Under the pieces are notes generated by a model. It had not been told where the DNA came from, did not search any database, and saw only the letters and a program-made list of their open reading frames with translations. Shown piece after piece: positions 7,580 to 13,689 of a DNA stretch of 22,234 nucleotides. The stretch lies in assembly GCA_964450715.1 (NCBI GenBank), contig CAYVFC010000133.1:1-22234 (forward strand). Reading direction: 5' to 3'. Position numbers and translations under genes: made by a program. Origin of the DNA: CAYVFC01 sp964450715. GTDB taxonomy: Bacteria > Myxococcota_A > Polyangia > Polyangiales > JAFGIB01. The stretch's first letter is position 1, and each line of letters begins with the position of its first letter.

Positions 7580-8142
7580 GCGGTGATTCCTGCGACGACG
7601 GTGTGTACTGTAACGGCACTGATACCTGCAACGGCTCGGGTTCCTGCGACCATACGGGGAATCCCTGCGCTGCCGAAGCCGGAGCCGTCTGTAACGATTG
7701 CATCGACAGGTGTCTCAGGCCCATCTATTGGCTCACCATCGCTGAAATGGATTACTTGTATAGCACGCAGGCGGCGCTTCCTTCTCATACAGAGGGCGAA
7801 GGAGAGTGGGATCATAAGGATGGCAATACGGACGCCGATTTCTATCTCGCGACCGAATCCCTAGACGTTAATGACGTTCAGCTTAACCAGTGTTACAGCA
7901 CTGGCGCTGATTATATATTCTACGTGTCGGGAGGCAGCTGCGCTGATACCCCAATAGAAGAGCTCGGCTACGCCGTCAACAACGGAAGTGCTCCGTGCGG
8001 CAGCATAGAACTCGACTACAAGATGATGCACAACGGCGAGTATTTCGACCGGTATGTACTTACCTTGGGCCATTGGGACGTACCAGAGCCTTGGTATGAC
8101 GTCCCGGATTCCGAAAACTGGAAAGCCTGGGGCAGTCAATAG
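7435..8142 (+). CDS. Cys-rich repeat lipoprotein, 3' part after the gap
   Basis: This is the continuation of the same gene after the gap, read from 7435 without an own start codon. The remaining Cys-rich repeats run to about 7710 (CNDPDTCNAGVC, CDDGVYCNGTDTCNGSGSC). Then the composition changes to a domain of about 140 residues with few Cys and many Tyr, Trp and Asp (from LRPIYWLTIAEMDY to the stop at 8142). I do not recognise this C-terminal domain. The layout suggests a Cys-rich stalk carrying a terminal globular domain away from the envelope, which is inference. Confidence 0.8.
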   Translation, partial: CNDPDTCNAGVCQDNHWDNGTSCGSPTDVDCNDPDTCNAGVCQDNHWDSGDSCDDGVYCNGTDTCNGSGSCDHTGNPCAAEAGAVCNDCIDRCLRPIYWLTIAEMDYLYSTQAALPSHTEGEGEWDHKDGNTDADFYLATESLDVNDVQLNQCYSTGADYIFYVSGGSCADTPIEELGYAVNNGSAPCGSIELDYKMMHNGEYFDRYVLTLGHWDVPEPWYDVPDSENWKAWGSQ

Positions 8143-8170
8143 GGACGCCCGAAGGCGAGGGGCGTCTATT
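8138..8170. terminator. Hairpin holding the stop codons of two converging reading frames
   Basis: AATAG (8138-8142) pairs with CTATT (8166-8170), and ACGCCC (8145-8150) pairs with GGGCGT (8160-8165), around a 9-base loop. The TAG of the lipoprotein gene (8140-8142) and, on the minus strand, the TAG of the remnant frame (8166-8168) both lie in the stem. No T-run follows on either strand, so this would be an atypical bidirectional terminator. Confidence 0.4.
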
Positions 8171-8381
8171 CGATGCGACGGAGGCGGCCGCTTTCCAGCA
8201 GGAAGATGGACCGCGAGGGGAAGTGAAAGGCGATGCCTCCCATGGGGGTATCGATACGAGGCAGACCGCCGAGAGCGGGGTCGGCGCAGCTGCCGCTCCA
8301 GTTTTGGGTGGCGTCCGCTCCGTCGCCGTTGTTCGCATTGCCGTCATCGCATTTCTCCCACGATCCGCCAACCGAATAGCT
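8166..8381 (-). pseudogene. 3' remnant of a CDDGN-motif protein
   Basis: A minus-strand frame is open for 71 codons, from an in-frame TGA at 8382-8384 to a TAG at 8166. It contains EKCDDGNANNGDG, close to the CDDGN...DGDG motif of Cys-rich repeats in myxobacterial surface proteins. The downstream residues PMGGIAFHFPSRSIFLLESG look like a folded domain end. GC at third positions is high, as in real genes here. It has no start codon and no upstream partner, so it is probably a leftover fragment. Chance cannot be excluded at this length. Confidence 0.35.
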
Positions 8382-8424
8382 TCAGCCATAAACGGCCGAT
8401 AAACCTCTTCATTCCGCCTTTCAT
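8344..8424 (-). pseudogene. 5' remnant resembling a small acyltransferase N-terminus
   Basis: From the ATG at 8424 (or 8412) on the minus strand the frame encodes MKRFIGRLWLKLFGWRIVGE and then stops at 8344. An R-x-W-L-x-L-x-GW-x-I-x-GE pattern is typical of the first 20 residues of 1-acylglycerol-3-phosphate acyltransferase-like proteins. The catalytic HxxxxD motif that should follow is absent. AAAGGCGGA precedes the second ATG. It appears to be the start of a gene that was cut off, and it overlaps the CDDGN remnant in another frame. The assignment rests on a short match. Confidence 0.35.
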
Positions 8425-8626
8425 CACCTGCAGGGTCTTTGTTCGCGCAGCACAGCGTTTTTCTCGCGGCAGCTTGACCTGAAAACGTCCTGCTATTTGT
8501 TGACGACGAAGAACGGGCCACGGTTTGTTCAGCAGCGGGTCTTTTTCCTCTGTTTCAAGACGACGGTTGCCTGCTTTGCGAGATCACCTGTATCCATAGG
8601 TCAGACTCTCGCTCTTCCCCGACAGG
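8425..8626. other. Intergenic DNA without recognisable genes
   Basis: This stretch separates the gene remnants from the 51-bp repeats. I see no supported reading frame, RNA gene or promoter in it. Confidence 0.4.
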
Positions 8627-8865
8627 CGCAGAAACTCGCGACTGAGACGGCTCACGGCCGAGTTCTTGCGTGAAAAGCGCAGAAACTTGCGACTGAGGCG
8701 GCTCACGGCCGAGTTCTTGCGTGAAAAGCGCAGAAACTTGCGACTGAGGCGGCTCACGGCCGAGTTCTTGCGCGAAAGGCGCAGAAACTCGCGACTGAGG
8801 CGGCTCACGGCCGAGTTCTTGCGCCAAGAGCGCAGCAATTGACGACAGAAAAGCCTCACGGCCCT
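8627..8865. repeat. 51-bp tandem repeat, about 4.7 copies
   Basis: Units begin CGCAGAAACTTGCGACTGAG at 8627, 8678, 8729 and 8780; a diverged fifth begins at 8831 and fades near 8865. Units differ by a few substitutions and no indels. The unit equals 17 codons and lacks stops in several frames, which produces open frames on both strands. On the plus strand one frame reads RRNLRLRRLTAEFLREK per unit; on the minus strand one reads FLRLSRKNSAVSRLSRK. No good start codon with a ribosome binding site supports either, so I treat it as a non-coding minisatellite. Confidence 0.9.
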
Positions 8866-8993
8866 GTCTCCATCGTCCTGGCTAACCGATAATAATGCTC
8901 GTGTAATTGCCCGCCGATCGGCGTTCGCCTGCGGGCAGTATCATCAGGGCTTGCCCCATCCCGAAAAGGGTTTGCGTCCGGCCGGCGGGCGCC

Positions 8994-9082
8994 AGGCCTG
9001 CCCCTACGGGGATGGATGGTTCCCGCCGATAAACCGGCCGAGATGTGATCAATCATGAGGCGCAAGGACCGCCCCTACGGGG
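8994..9082. repeat. Pair of REP-like CCCCTACGGGG elements
   Basis: GCCCCTACGGGG occurs at 9000-9011 and 9071-9082, each time preceded by a short GC-rich AGG-containing stretch (GCCAGGCCT, GCGCAAGGACC). Each copy can form a 4-5 bp stem. Similar short dyads near AAGGCCTGCCCC-type sequences are scattered in intergenic DNA of many GC-rich bacteria. Whether they recur elsewhere in this genome cannot be seen here. Confidence 0.45.
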
Positions 9083-9083
9083 C

Positions 9084-9231
9084 GATCAGGCGGCGCGATC
9101 AGGCGGCGCGGACGCAAGGCGGCGCGGGCGCAAGGCGGCGCGGGCGCAAGGCCGGGCGGGGCGATCGGGCGGCGCGATCAGGCGGCGCGGGCGCAAGGCG
9201 GCGCGGGCGCAAGGCCGGGCGGGGCAATCGG
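9084..9231. repeat. 16-bp GC-rich repeat, nested in a duplicated block
   Basis: GCGGCGCGGGCGCAAG occurs five times: 9103-9118 (one substitution), 9119-9134, 9135-9150, 9182-9197 and 9198-9213. Three copies followed by GCCGGGCGGGGCGATCGG, then GCGGCGCGATCAG, then two copies followed by the same 18-base block with one change show a larger duplication. It sits just past the stop of the epimerase gene. A 16-base unit shifts frame, so it is not coding. Confidence 0.85.
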
Positions 9232-9254
9232 ACGAGCGTGGGCGGACCGGCAAA

Positions 9255-10655
9255 TCAGCCCCGGACCGCGTTCAGCAACGCGGGCTCGAGCTCGCGGAAA
9301 AAGAACCGGTAGCCGGCCTTCTCGATCCGCTCCGAGCAGACGCGCGGGCCCCCGGAAGCGTAGGTAGACGCCTCGCCGATGATCAGTCGCAACAACGGCA
9401 CCGGGTAGGCGAGAAGCGCGGGCCGGCGCAGCACCCGGCCGAGCGTGCGGCAGAACTCCCGGTTGCGAACCGGTTGCGGCGCCACCGCGTTGTAGGGGCC
9501 GCTCATCCGCTCGTCCAAGGCGGCCATGACGAAGATGCGGGCCGCATCCTCCAGGTGGATCCAGTTCACATGGGGTAGCGGCGATCCCATGGTACCGCCG
9601 AGCCCGGCCCGGAATACCGGCAGCAACTCCTTCAGCGCCCCCGATCGCCGACTGAGCACGATGCCGATCCGAATCAGGGCGGTCCGCACCCCCTGGTCCG
9701 GGAGCCGGGCGGCCTCCTTTTCCCAGGCCGCGCAGATGCGCGCCAGCAGATCGTCCCCCGCAGCGCTCTGCTCGTCCGCGTCGCGATCGGGATCGGTGCC
9801 GTAGAAACCGATGGCCGAGGCCGAGACAAACGCCCGGGGGCTCCGCCTGGCCTCGCGCGCGGCCTCGGCCAGCTGTCGCGTGCCCCCTACCCGACTCCGC
9901 TCGATTCGGCGCTTGAAGGCTGGATTCCAGCGCTGCGCGAAGAGCGGGGTGCCCGCCAGGTGGATGACGCCGTGCGCTCCCTCCAGGGACTGACGCCACC
10001 CGCCCTGCCCGGGCCGCTCGAAGTCCCAGAAGACCGGGGTGACCGCCTCCCCCAGCAACTCCCTGGCCCGCTCCGGGTCTCGGGTCAGCGCCACCACTTC
10101 GGCTCCCCGCTCCAGCAGGATCTCGCAGACGCGCCGGCCGATGAGGCCGGTGGCGCCGCTGACCACCAGCTTCTTGCCAAAGGCCCCGGAGCTCCTGCGC
10201 CGATCGGCCATCACCGCCTCGCGCGTCTTGCGGTGGCGGTACTCGAATAGAGATTTCAAACGGTGAAGCACAAAAGGAGCGAAGGCGAAGAGCAGGGGGT
10301 GGCCGAACGCGATCTGGTCCCGAAGTAGGCAGGCCGGATCCGCCGCCTCGGCCCCGGGCAGGAAGCGGTGCTCGTGCCGCCAGAAGGTGAAGAGCCCCTT
10401 CCGCTGCTCGTCGACGAACAGTTCCGGGGGTTCGTAGACGGTATGCGCCATCTCGAACGCGAACTTCAGAAAGAGAAAGGAGACGGTGAAGCGCGCCCGC
10501 TCGTCCGAGGGACGGAGCGTGGAGACCGTGCTCCCGACCTCGACGGCGTGATCGGCCGGCGTCAGCAGGCTGAAGGCGTCCAGTCGCTCGTGAAAGGCGA
10601 ACACCTCTTGCGGCGAGGCGGAGAGGAAGGACTCCTTGGTAAAAGCGCTCTTCAT
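9255..10655 (-). CDS. SRPBCC domain-NAD(P) epimerase fusion, TIGR01777 type
   Basis: The protein has 466 residues. Residues 1-145 form a ligand-binding SRPBCC-like (polyketide cyclase) domain (SASPQEVFAFHERL...FEMAHTVYEPP...FWRHEHRFLP). Residues 162-466 form a Rossmann-fold epimerase of the YfcH/TIGR01777 group. This part has the nucleotide loop GATGLIG (167-173), IHLAGTPLF, the family segment RWNPAFKRRIERSRVGGTR, SASAIGFYG with Tyr285, and the C-terminal DUF1731 region (ASTYASGGPRV...ERIEKAGYRF). Stand-alone members have about 300 residues; such N-terminal fusions are known in the family. The substrate of the family is not settled. It starts 24 bases after the membrane protein gene, so the two should be cotranscribed. 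Confidence 0.9.
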   Translation of the reverse strand: MKSAFTKESFLSASPQEVFAFHERLDAFSLLTPADHAVEVGSTVSTLRPSDERARFTVSFLFLKFAFEMAHTVYEPPELFVDEQRKGLFTFWRHEHRFLPGAEAADPACLLRDQIAFGHPLLFAFAPFVLHRLKSLFEYRHRKTREAVMADRRRSSGAFGKKLVVSGATGLIGRRVCEILLERGAEVVALTRDPERARELLGEAVTPVFWDFERPGQGGWRQSLEGAHGVIHLAGTPLFAQRWNPAFKRRIERSRVGGTRQLAEAAREARRSPRAFVSASAIGFYGTDPDRDADEQSAAGDDLLARICAAWEKEAARLPDQGVRTALIRIGIVLSRRSGALKELLPVFRAGLGGTMGSPLPHVNWIHLEDAARIFVMAALDERMSGPYNAVAPQPVRNREFCRTLGRVLRRPALLAYPVPLLRLIIGEASTYASGGPRVCSERIEKAGYRFFFRELEPALLNAVRG

Positions 10656-10679
10656 GATCGGGACGCTGCCACTTGGCTT

Positions 10680-11792
10680 CTACCCGCCCACCGTCGCCAT
10701 CGACTCGTCGCGGGGCCCGCGGCTGGCCAGTACCAGGCCGAGCAACAGCACGTAAGCGCAGACCGCCACCACGCCGAGCGCAAAGTGGACTTTGCCCAGC
10801 GGCGCCAGCACCAACACGATGGCCCAGTGCAGAGCGATGACCAGAGCCGAGTTGAGGCGGATGGGAAAATCGTTCTGCCGCATGATGATGATGAGCCCGC
10901 TCAGGTTCCAACCATAAAGCGAGACCAGGGCGTGCACGCTGAGGAACTGCTCGCGGTAGTCGGCCAGGGCCGGGTAGTAGTAGTGAAGGATGTAAAAAAT
11001 GCCCGTGATCGCGGTCAGCAGCAGGAAGGTCATGCCGGAGAGCAAGAAGGTCTTCTGCTGCACCGCGGGCGCGGTCTTCAGGAACAGGTAGTAGATGACG
11101 CAGACCGCCACGAAGAGCGTAGTGGCCACGGTGATCTCGGGGATGAACATCTCGAAAATGATGAAAGCGAAGAAGGTGATGACGCCCAGGTTCACCACCC
11201 AGAAGCAGATCTCCATGACCAGCCGGACCGGCCGGCTGCGACCCTCCGGCATGAAGGAGAACATCAACGACATGGTGATGAGGGAGATGGGAAAGGAGTA
11301 ACCGAGGAAGAAGACGTCCAGGGTGAGCTTCGCGTAGGAGATCAGGTGCAGGTACTCGTTGTTGAGGATGACCAGCGAGGCGATGACGATGCCGATGCTC
11401 AGGCAAAGCAACGAGGCCTGGTGGAACTTGTCGCAGATGCGCACGTCCTGACGGAAGAAGTCGAAGGGAAAGAAGGAGAAGCGCCGGATACGCGCCGACT
11501 CCACCAGCGCGAACAGCGGCAGCGACAGCGACAGGGTCAAGGGGTAGAGCCGGGCGGCCGCGCTCAGGGCATAGGCGAGCGAGACCAGGTAGTACGCCGC
11601 CGCCTTTCGATTCAAGTTCGGCGCGCGCTCGGTGTAATGAATGATGAGCGCGCCGCCGCTCAGCAGGTTGAAGAGGAAGACGTGCAACCGTTTGAAGGAG
11701 AGTAAAGCATCGGGCCAGTGCGGATCCATGAACCCGAAGAGCAGAGCGAGCGACAGGGTGCCCGCGAGGGTCAGCTTGGACAGGGTGCTCAT
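10680..11792 (-). CDS. Unidentified polytopic membrane protein
   Basis: The protein has 370 residues and about 11-12 hydrophobic helices, for example near 8-22, 36-52, 66-80, 127-143, 160-180, 192-215, 222-238, 249-271, 285-303, 315-330 and 338-357. Several His lie in or next to helices (37, 52, 270, 287, 322, 336), which could bind a metal or haem, but no known motif supports this. I do not recognise the family. It has no signal peptide beyond the first helix and a short polar C-terminus. It is the upstream gene of a likely two-gene unit with the epimerase fusion. The ATG at 11792 has only a weak ribosome binding site. Confidence 0.8.
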   Translation of the reverse strand: MSTLSKLTLAGTLSLALLFGFMDPHWPDALLSFKRLHVFLFNLLSGGALIIHYTERAPNLNRKAAAYYLVSLAYALSAAARLYPLTLSLSLPLFALVESARIRRFSFFPFDFFRQDVRICDKFHQASLLCLSIGIVIASLVILNNEYLHLISYAKLTLDVFFLGYSFPISLITMSLMFSFMPEGRSRPVRLVMEICFWVVNLGVITFFAFIIFEMFIPEITVATTLFVAVCVIYYLFLKTAPAVQQKTFLLSGMTFLLLTAITGIFYILHYYYPALADYREQFLSVHALVSLYGWNLSGLIIIMRQNDFPIRLNSALVIALHWAIVLVLAPLGKVHFALGVVAVCAYVLLLGLVLASRGPRDESMATVGG

Positions 11793-11921
11793 CTCGTGCA
11801 GAGCCGCGGGGCCGGAACCACGAGCCCGGCGAAGAGTACCCCAAACCGGCCCCGCGTAAAGGGGAAGGCGTAAGCGCGGTCGGAGCCCCAGCCGGGGAGC
11901 GGGGGGTAGGGTCAGCCCGCG

Positions 11922-12962
11922 CTATCGGCCTGCTGTCGCACCAACCCGGTTGCGTCCGCCGGCTTTGGCCCGGTACAGCGCCGCGTCGGCACGGGCGAGC
12001 AACCCTGCCGCGGTATCGTCGGTAGTTACCTCGGCCACGCCTACCGAGATGGTAACCGGGGGCAACTGCGAGCCGTCGGGCGACTCGACCGGCGTTTCCG
12101 CCATGGCCCGGCGCAGCCTCTCGGCGGCCGTGCAGGCGCCCTCGAGGTTGGTGGCGGGCAGGATCACCGCGAACTCCTCGCCGCCGTAGCGAGCTCCGCG
12201 ATCACCGGGGCGCAACCGGGTCATGATGAGCCGAGCGACCGAGCCGAGCGCGCGGTCTCCGGCCGCGTGCCCGTAGGTATCGTTGAAGCGCTTGAAATGG
12301 TCCACGTCGATCATGAGCACCGAGAGGGGCTCGTTGCTGCGCCGGTTGCGCTCCACGAAGCGATGGAGGTTCTCGTCCAGCCAACGCCGGTTTCTGAGCC
12401 CGGTCAATACGTCGACGTTGGCTTCTTGCTGCAGCTTGCGCTGCACGCGCATGTTCTCGAGGATGGCAAAGTTGTTGGAGCGCATCCGCCGGGCCATCAG
12501 CATCAGCAGGTTGGCCGCGAACTCGTGCGAGGCCGCCACCAGGCGCCAGAAGGTGGATTCGTTCACCGACAGCAGCCGGGTCGGACCGGCGGCGATCACG
12601 GTGGCCGAGACCGGCCGGTTGTCGATGACCGACAGCTCGCCCACCGTCTGTCCGCCGTCGAGATGGACTACCGGGCCGCGGCTCTGGTTGTCGATGTGGA
12701 CGCGCAGGCGACCCTTGAGGATCATGTACAGGGTCTGGTTGCTCTCGCCCTTGCGGAAAAGTGTCTCGCCCGAGCGCAGTTTTCGGACCGGGCAGTGCTC
12801 CAGCAGGCCCCAGACCGATTCCGGCGCCACCCCGCGCAGGATGTGCAGGCGGGCCAGCTCGGAAGGCTCGAGCCCGCCTCTTTTCACGGCGTTTCCGCTT
12901 GTGCGTACCTCCTCGACCGGCGCCTTGTTCGCGTTCCGTTCCTGGTTCCGGATGGCTTGCAT
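11922..12962 (-). CDS. Diguanylate cyclase with cyclic-nucleotide-binding domain
   Basis: This 346-residue protein should make cyclic di-GMP from two GTP in the cytoplasm. Residues about 40-155 form a CAP-like cyclic nucleotide-binding domain (LFRKGESNQTLYMILKG, GQTVGELSVIDNRPVSATV). A helical linker (about 156-183) leads to the GGDEF domain (about 184-346). The active-site motif is GGEEF (260-264), with metal-site Asp near 219 and 221 (MIDVDHFKRFND). RPGD at 251-254, five residues before GGEEF, is an intact inhibitory site, so product feedback is expected. The ligand of the sensor domain may be cAMP, cGMP or nothing. It is transcribed away from the PilZ fragment across a 363-base gap. AGGA lies upstream of the start. 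Confidence 0.93.
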   Translation of the reverse strand: MQAIRNQERNANKAPVEEVRTSGNAVKRGGLEPSELARLHILRGVAPESVWGLLEHCPVRKLRSGETLFRKGESNQTLYMILKGRLRVHIDNQSRGPVVHLDGGQTVGELSVIDNRPVSATVIAAGPTRLLSVNESTFWRLVAASHEFAANLLMLMARRMRSNNFAILENMRVQRKLQQEANVDVLTGLRNRRWLDENLHRFVERNRRSNEPLSVLMIDVDHFKRFNDTYGHAAGDRALGSVARLIMTRLRPGDRGARYGGEEFAVILPATNLEGACTAAERLRRAMAETPVESPDGSQLPPVTISVGVAEVTTDDTAAGLLARADAALYRAKAGGRNRVGATAGR

Positions 12963-13261
12963 GAGAGTGGGTCCTGTGATGAGGGTTTAGCGACGCGCGG
13001 TCCCTTTCGGGTCCCTGGTGCAGATACGGTCGCCCGGCGAAAACCTTAACCCTACCTTGTCAGGTCGCCGTCTACTGCGGCCGTTACCGTCGGGCGTTTC
13101 GCGGCTTTCGCCCTCGCTCGCTCGGTCGCCGTAACGCTGCTACGGCGCGGCCGGCGTACCGAGGTCGATCCGACCACCGACCATTGGTCGAAATCACCCC
13201 CGCGCGGACGCCAGCCCCCGGCCGCGCCTCTGCGCGAGCAGGGCTTCGACGGTTCCATGCA
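12963..13261. other. Intergenic DNA between divergent cyclase and PilZ genes
   Basis: No gene is supported here. This GC-rich stretch should hold the promoter of the minus-strand diguanylate cyclase, though no clear -35/-10 pair was found. The plus-strand promoter candidate lies just to its right. Confidence 0.4.
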
Positions 13262-13277
13262 TGGCACGCTTGTTGAA
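13262..13277 (+). promoter_or_regulatory. Sigma54-like -24/-12 site before the PilZ fragment
   Basis: TGGCACG-CTTG-TTGAA fits the sigma54 consensus TGGCACG-N4-TTGCA with correct spacing. The -24 GG is present; the -12 GC is GA, a mismatch at an important base. A start site near 13288 would leave a leader of about 40 bases before the GTG at 13326. Sigma54 promoters are common in myxobacteria. Confidence 0.35.
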
Positions 13278-13325
13278 AGAATGGAAACAACTGCCTTCTG
13301 TCAGCATTCCCAGGAGCAAGCCGGA

Positions 13326-13529
13326 GTGAACCGCCCGCGACGACTGCATACCCGCTACCCTTTGAGACAGCGCATAGTCCTGCGCCGCGCCAACGGCAAG
13401 GGGAGCGCGGTGCTGCTCGCCGGAGACATCAGCGAGGGCGGGCTATTCGCGATCACCGAGCAGGCGGTCGAGATCGATCGCGACGACGCGGAGTGCAGAC
13501 GGCTGATGCACTCGGTAGGGACGGGGTGA
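13326..13529 (+). pseudogene. Truncated PilZ-domain gene
   Basis: The GTG at 13326 is preceded by AGGAGC at 8 bases, a good ribosome binding site, and gives a 67-residue product. It carries the start of a PilZ c-di-GMP-binding domain: RYPLR (RxxxR) at about residues 9-13 and DISEGG (DxSxxG) at about 35-40. PilZ domains usually run to about 100 residues. Here the remaining beta strands are missing and the sequence after ITEQAVEID is not PilZ-like. No other frame downstream restores the domain. Both ligand motifs are present, but the barrel is incomplete, so binding is doubtful. It may still be expressed. Confidence 0.55.
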
Positions 13530-13541
13530 GGGATCTATGTG

Positions 13542-13562
13542 CGCAACGTTGCGTTCCGCAAC
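13542..13562. promoter_or_regulatory. Cluster of three CGCAAC half-sites
   Basis: CGCAAC-GTTGCG (13542-13553) is a perfect 12-bp palindrome. After three bases a further CGCAAC (13557-13562) follows, which can pair with the preceding GTTGCG. It lies between the PilZ fragment and the hybrid kinase and could be an operator for the kinase gene. Confidence 0.3.
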
Positions 13563-13689
13563 GCGGTTTCCGTGGGGTTGGGTCTGGGCTAGAATGCCCG
13601 AAGGAAACCGACCGGCAGAGAACGCAAAGCGCGATGCCTTACCAGAGATGGAGGTGGATCGCGCGCCCGCGCGAGCCGGGGGGATACGG

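Noticed and set aside
8054..8521. Long frames on both strands over 8054-8521
   Set aside because: They have no domain and conflict with the end of the lipoprotein gene and with the more convincing minus-strand remnants in other frames.
8627..8865. CRISPR array
   Set aside because: The 51-bp units are contiguous and lack unique spacers; no cas genes are in the window.
10368..11705. Plus-strand open frame of 445 codons
   Set aside because: It is antisense to the epimerase and membrane protein genes and gives a low-complexity Glu/Gln/His/Arg-rich product with no fold.
9178..11844. Minus-strand open frame of 888 codons
   Set aside because: It overlaps the epimerase and membrane protein genes in another frame on the same strand. 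Its translation is rich in Arg, Gly, His and Pro without any domain, as expected of a GC-rich shadow frame.
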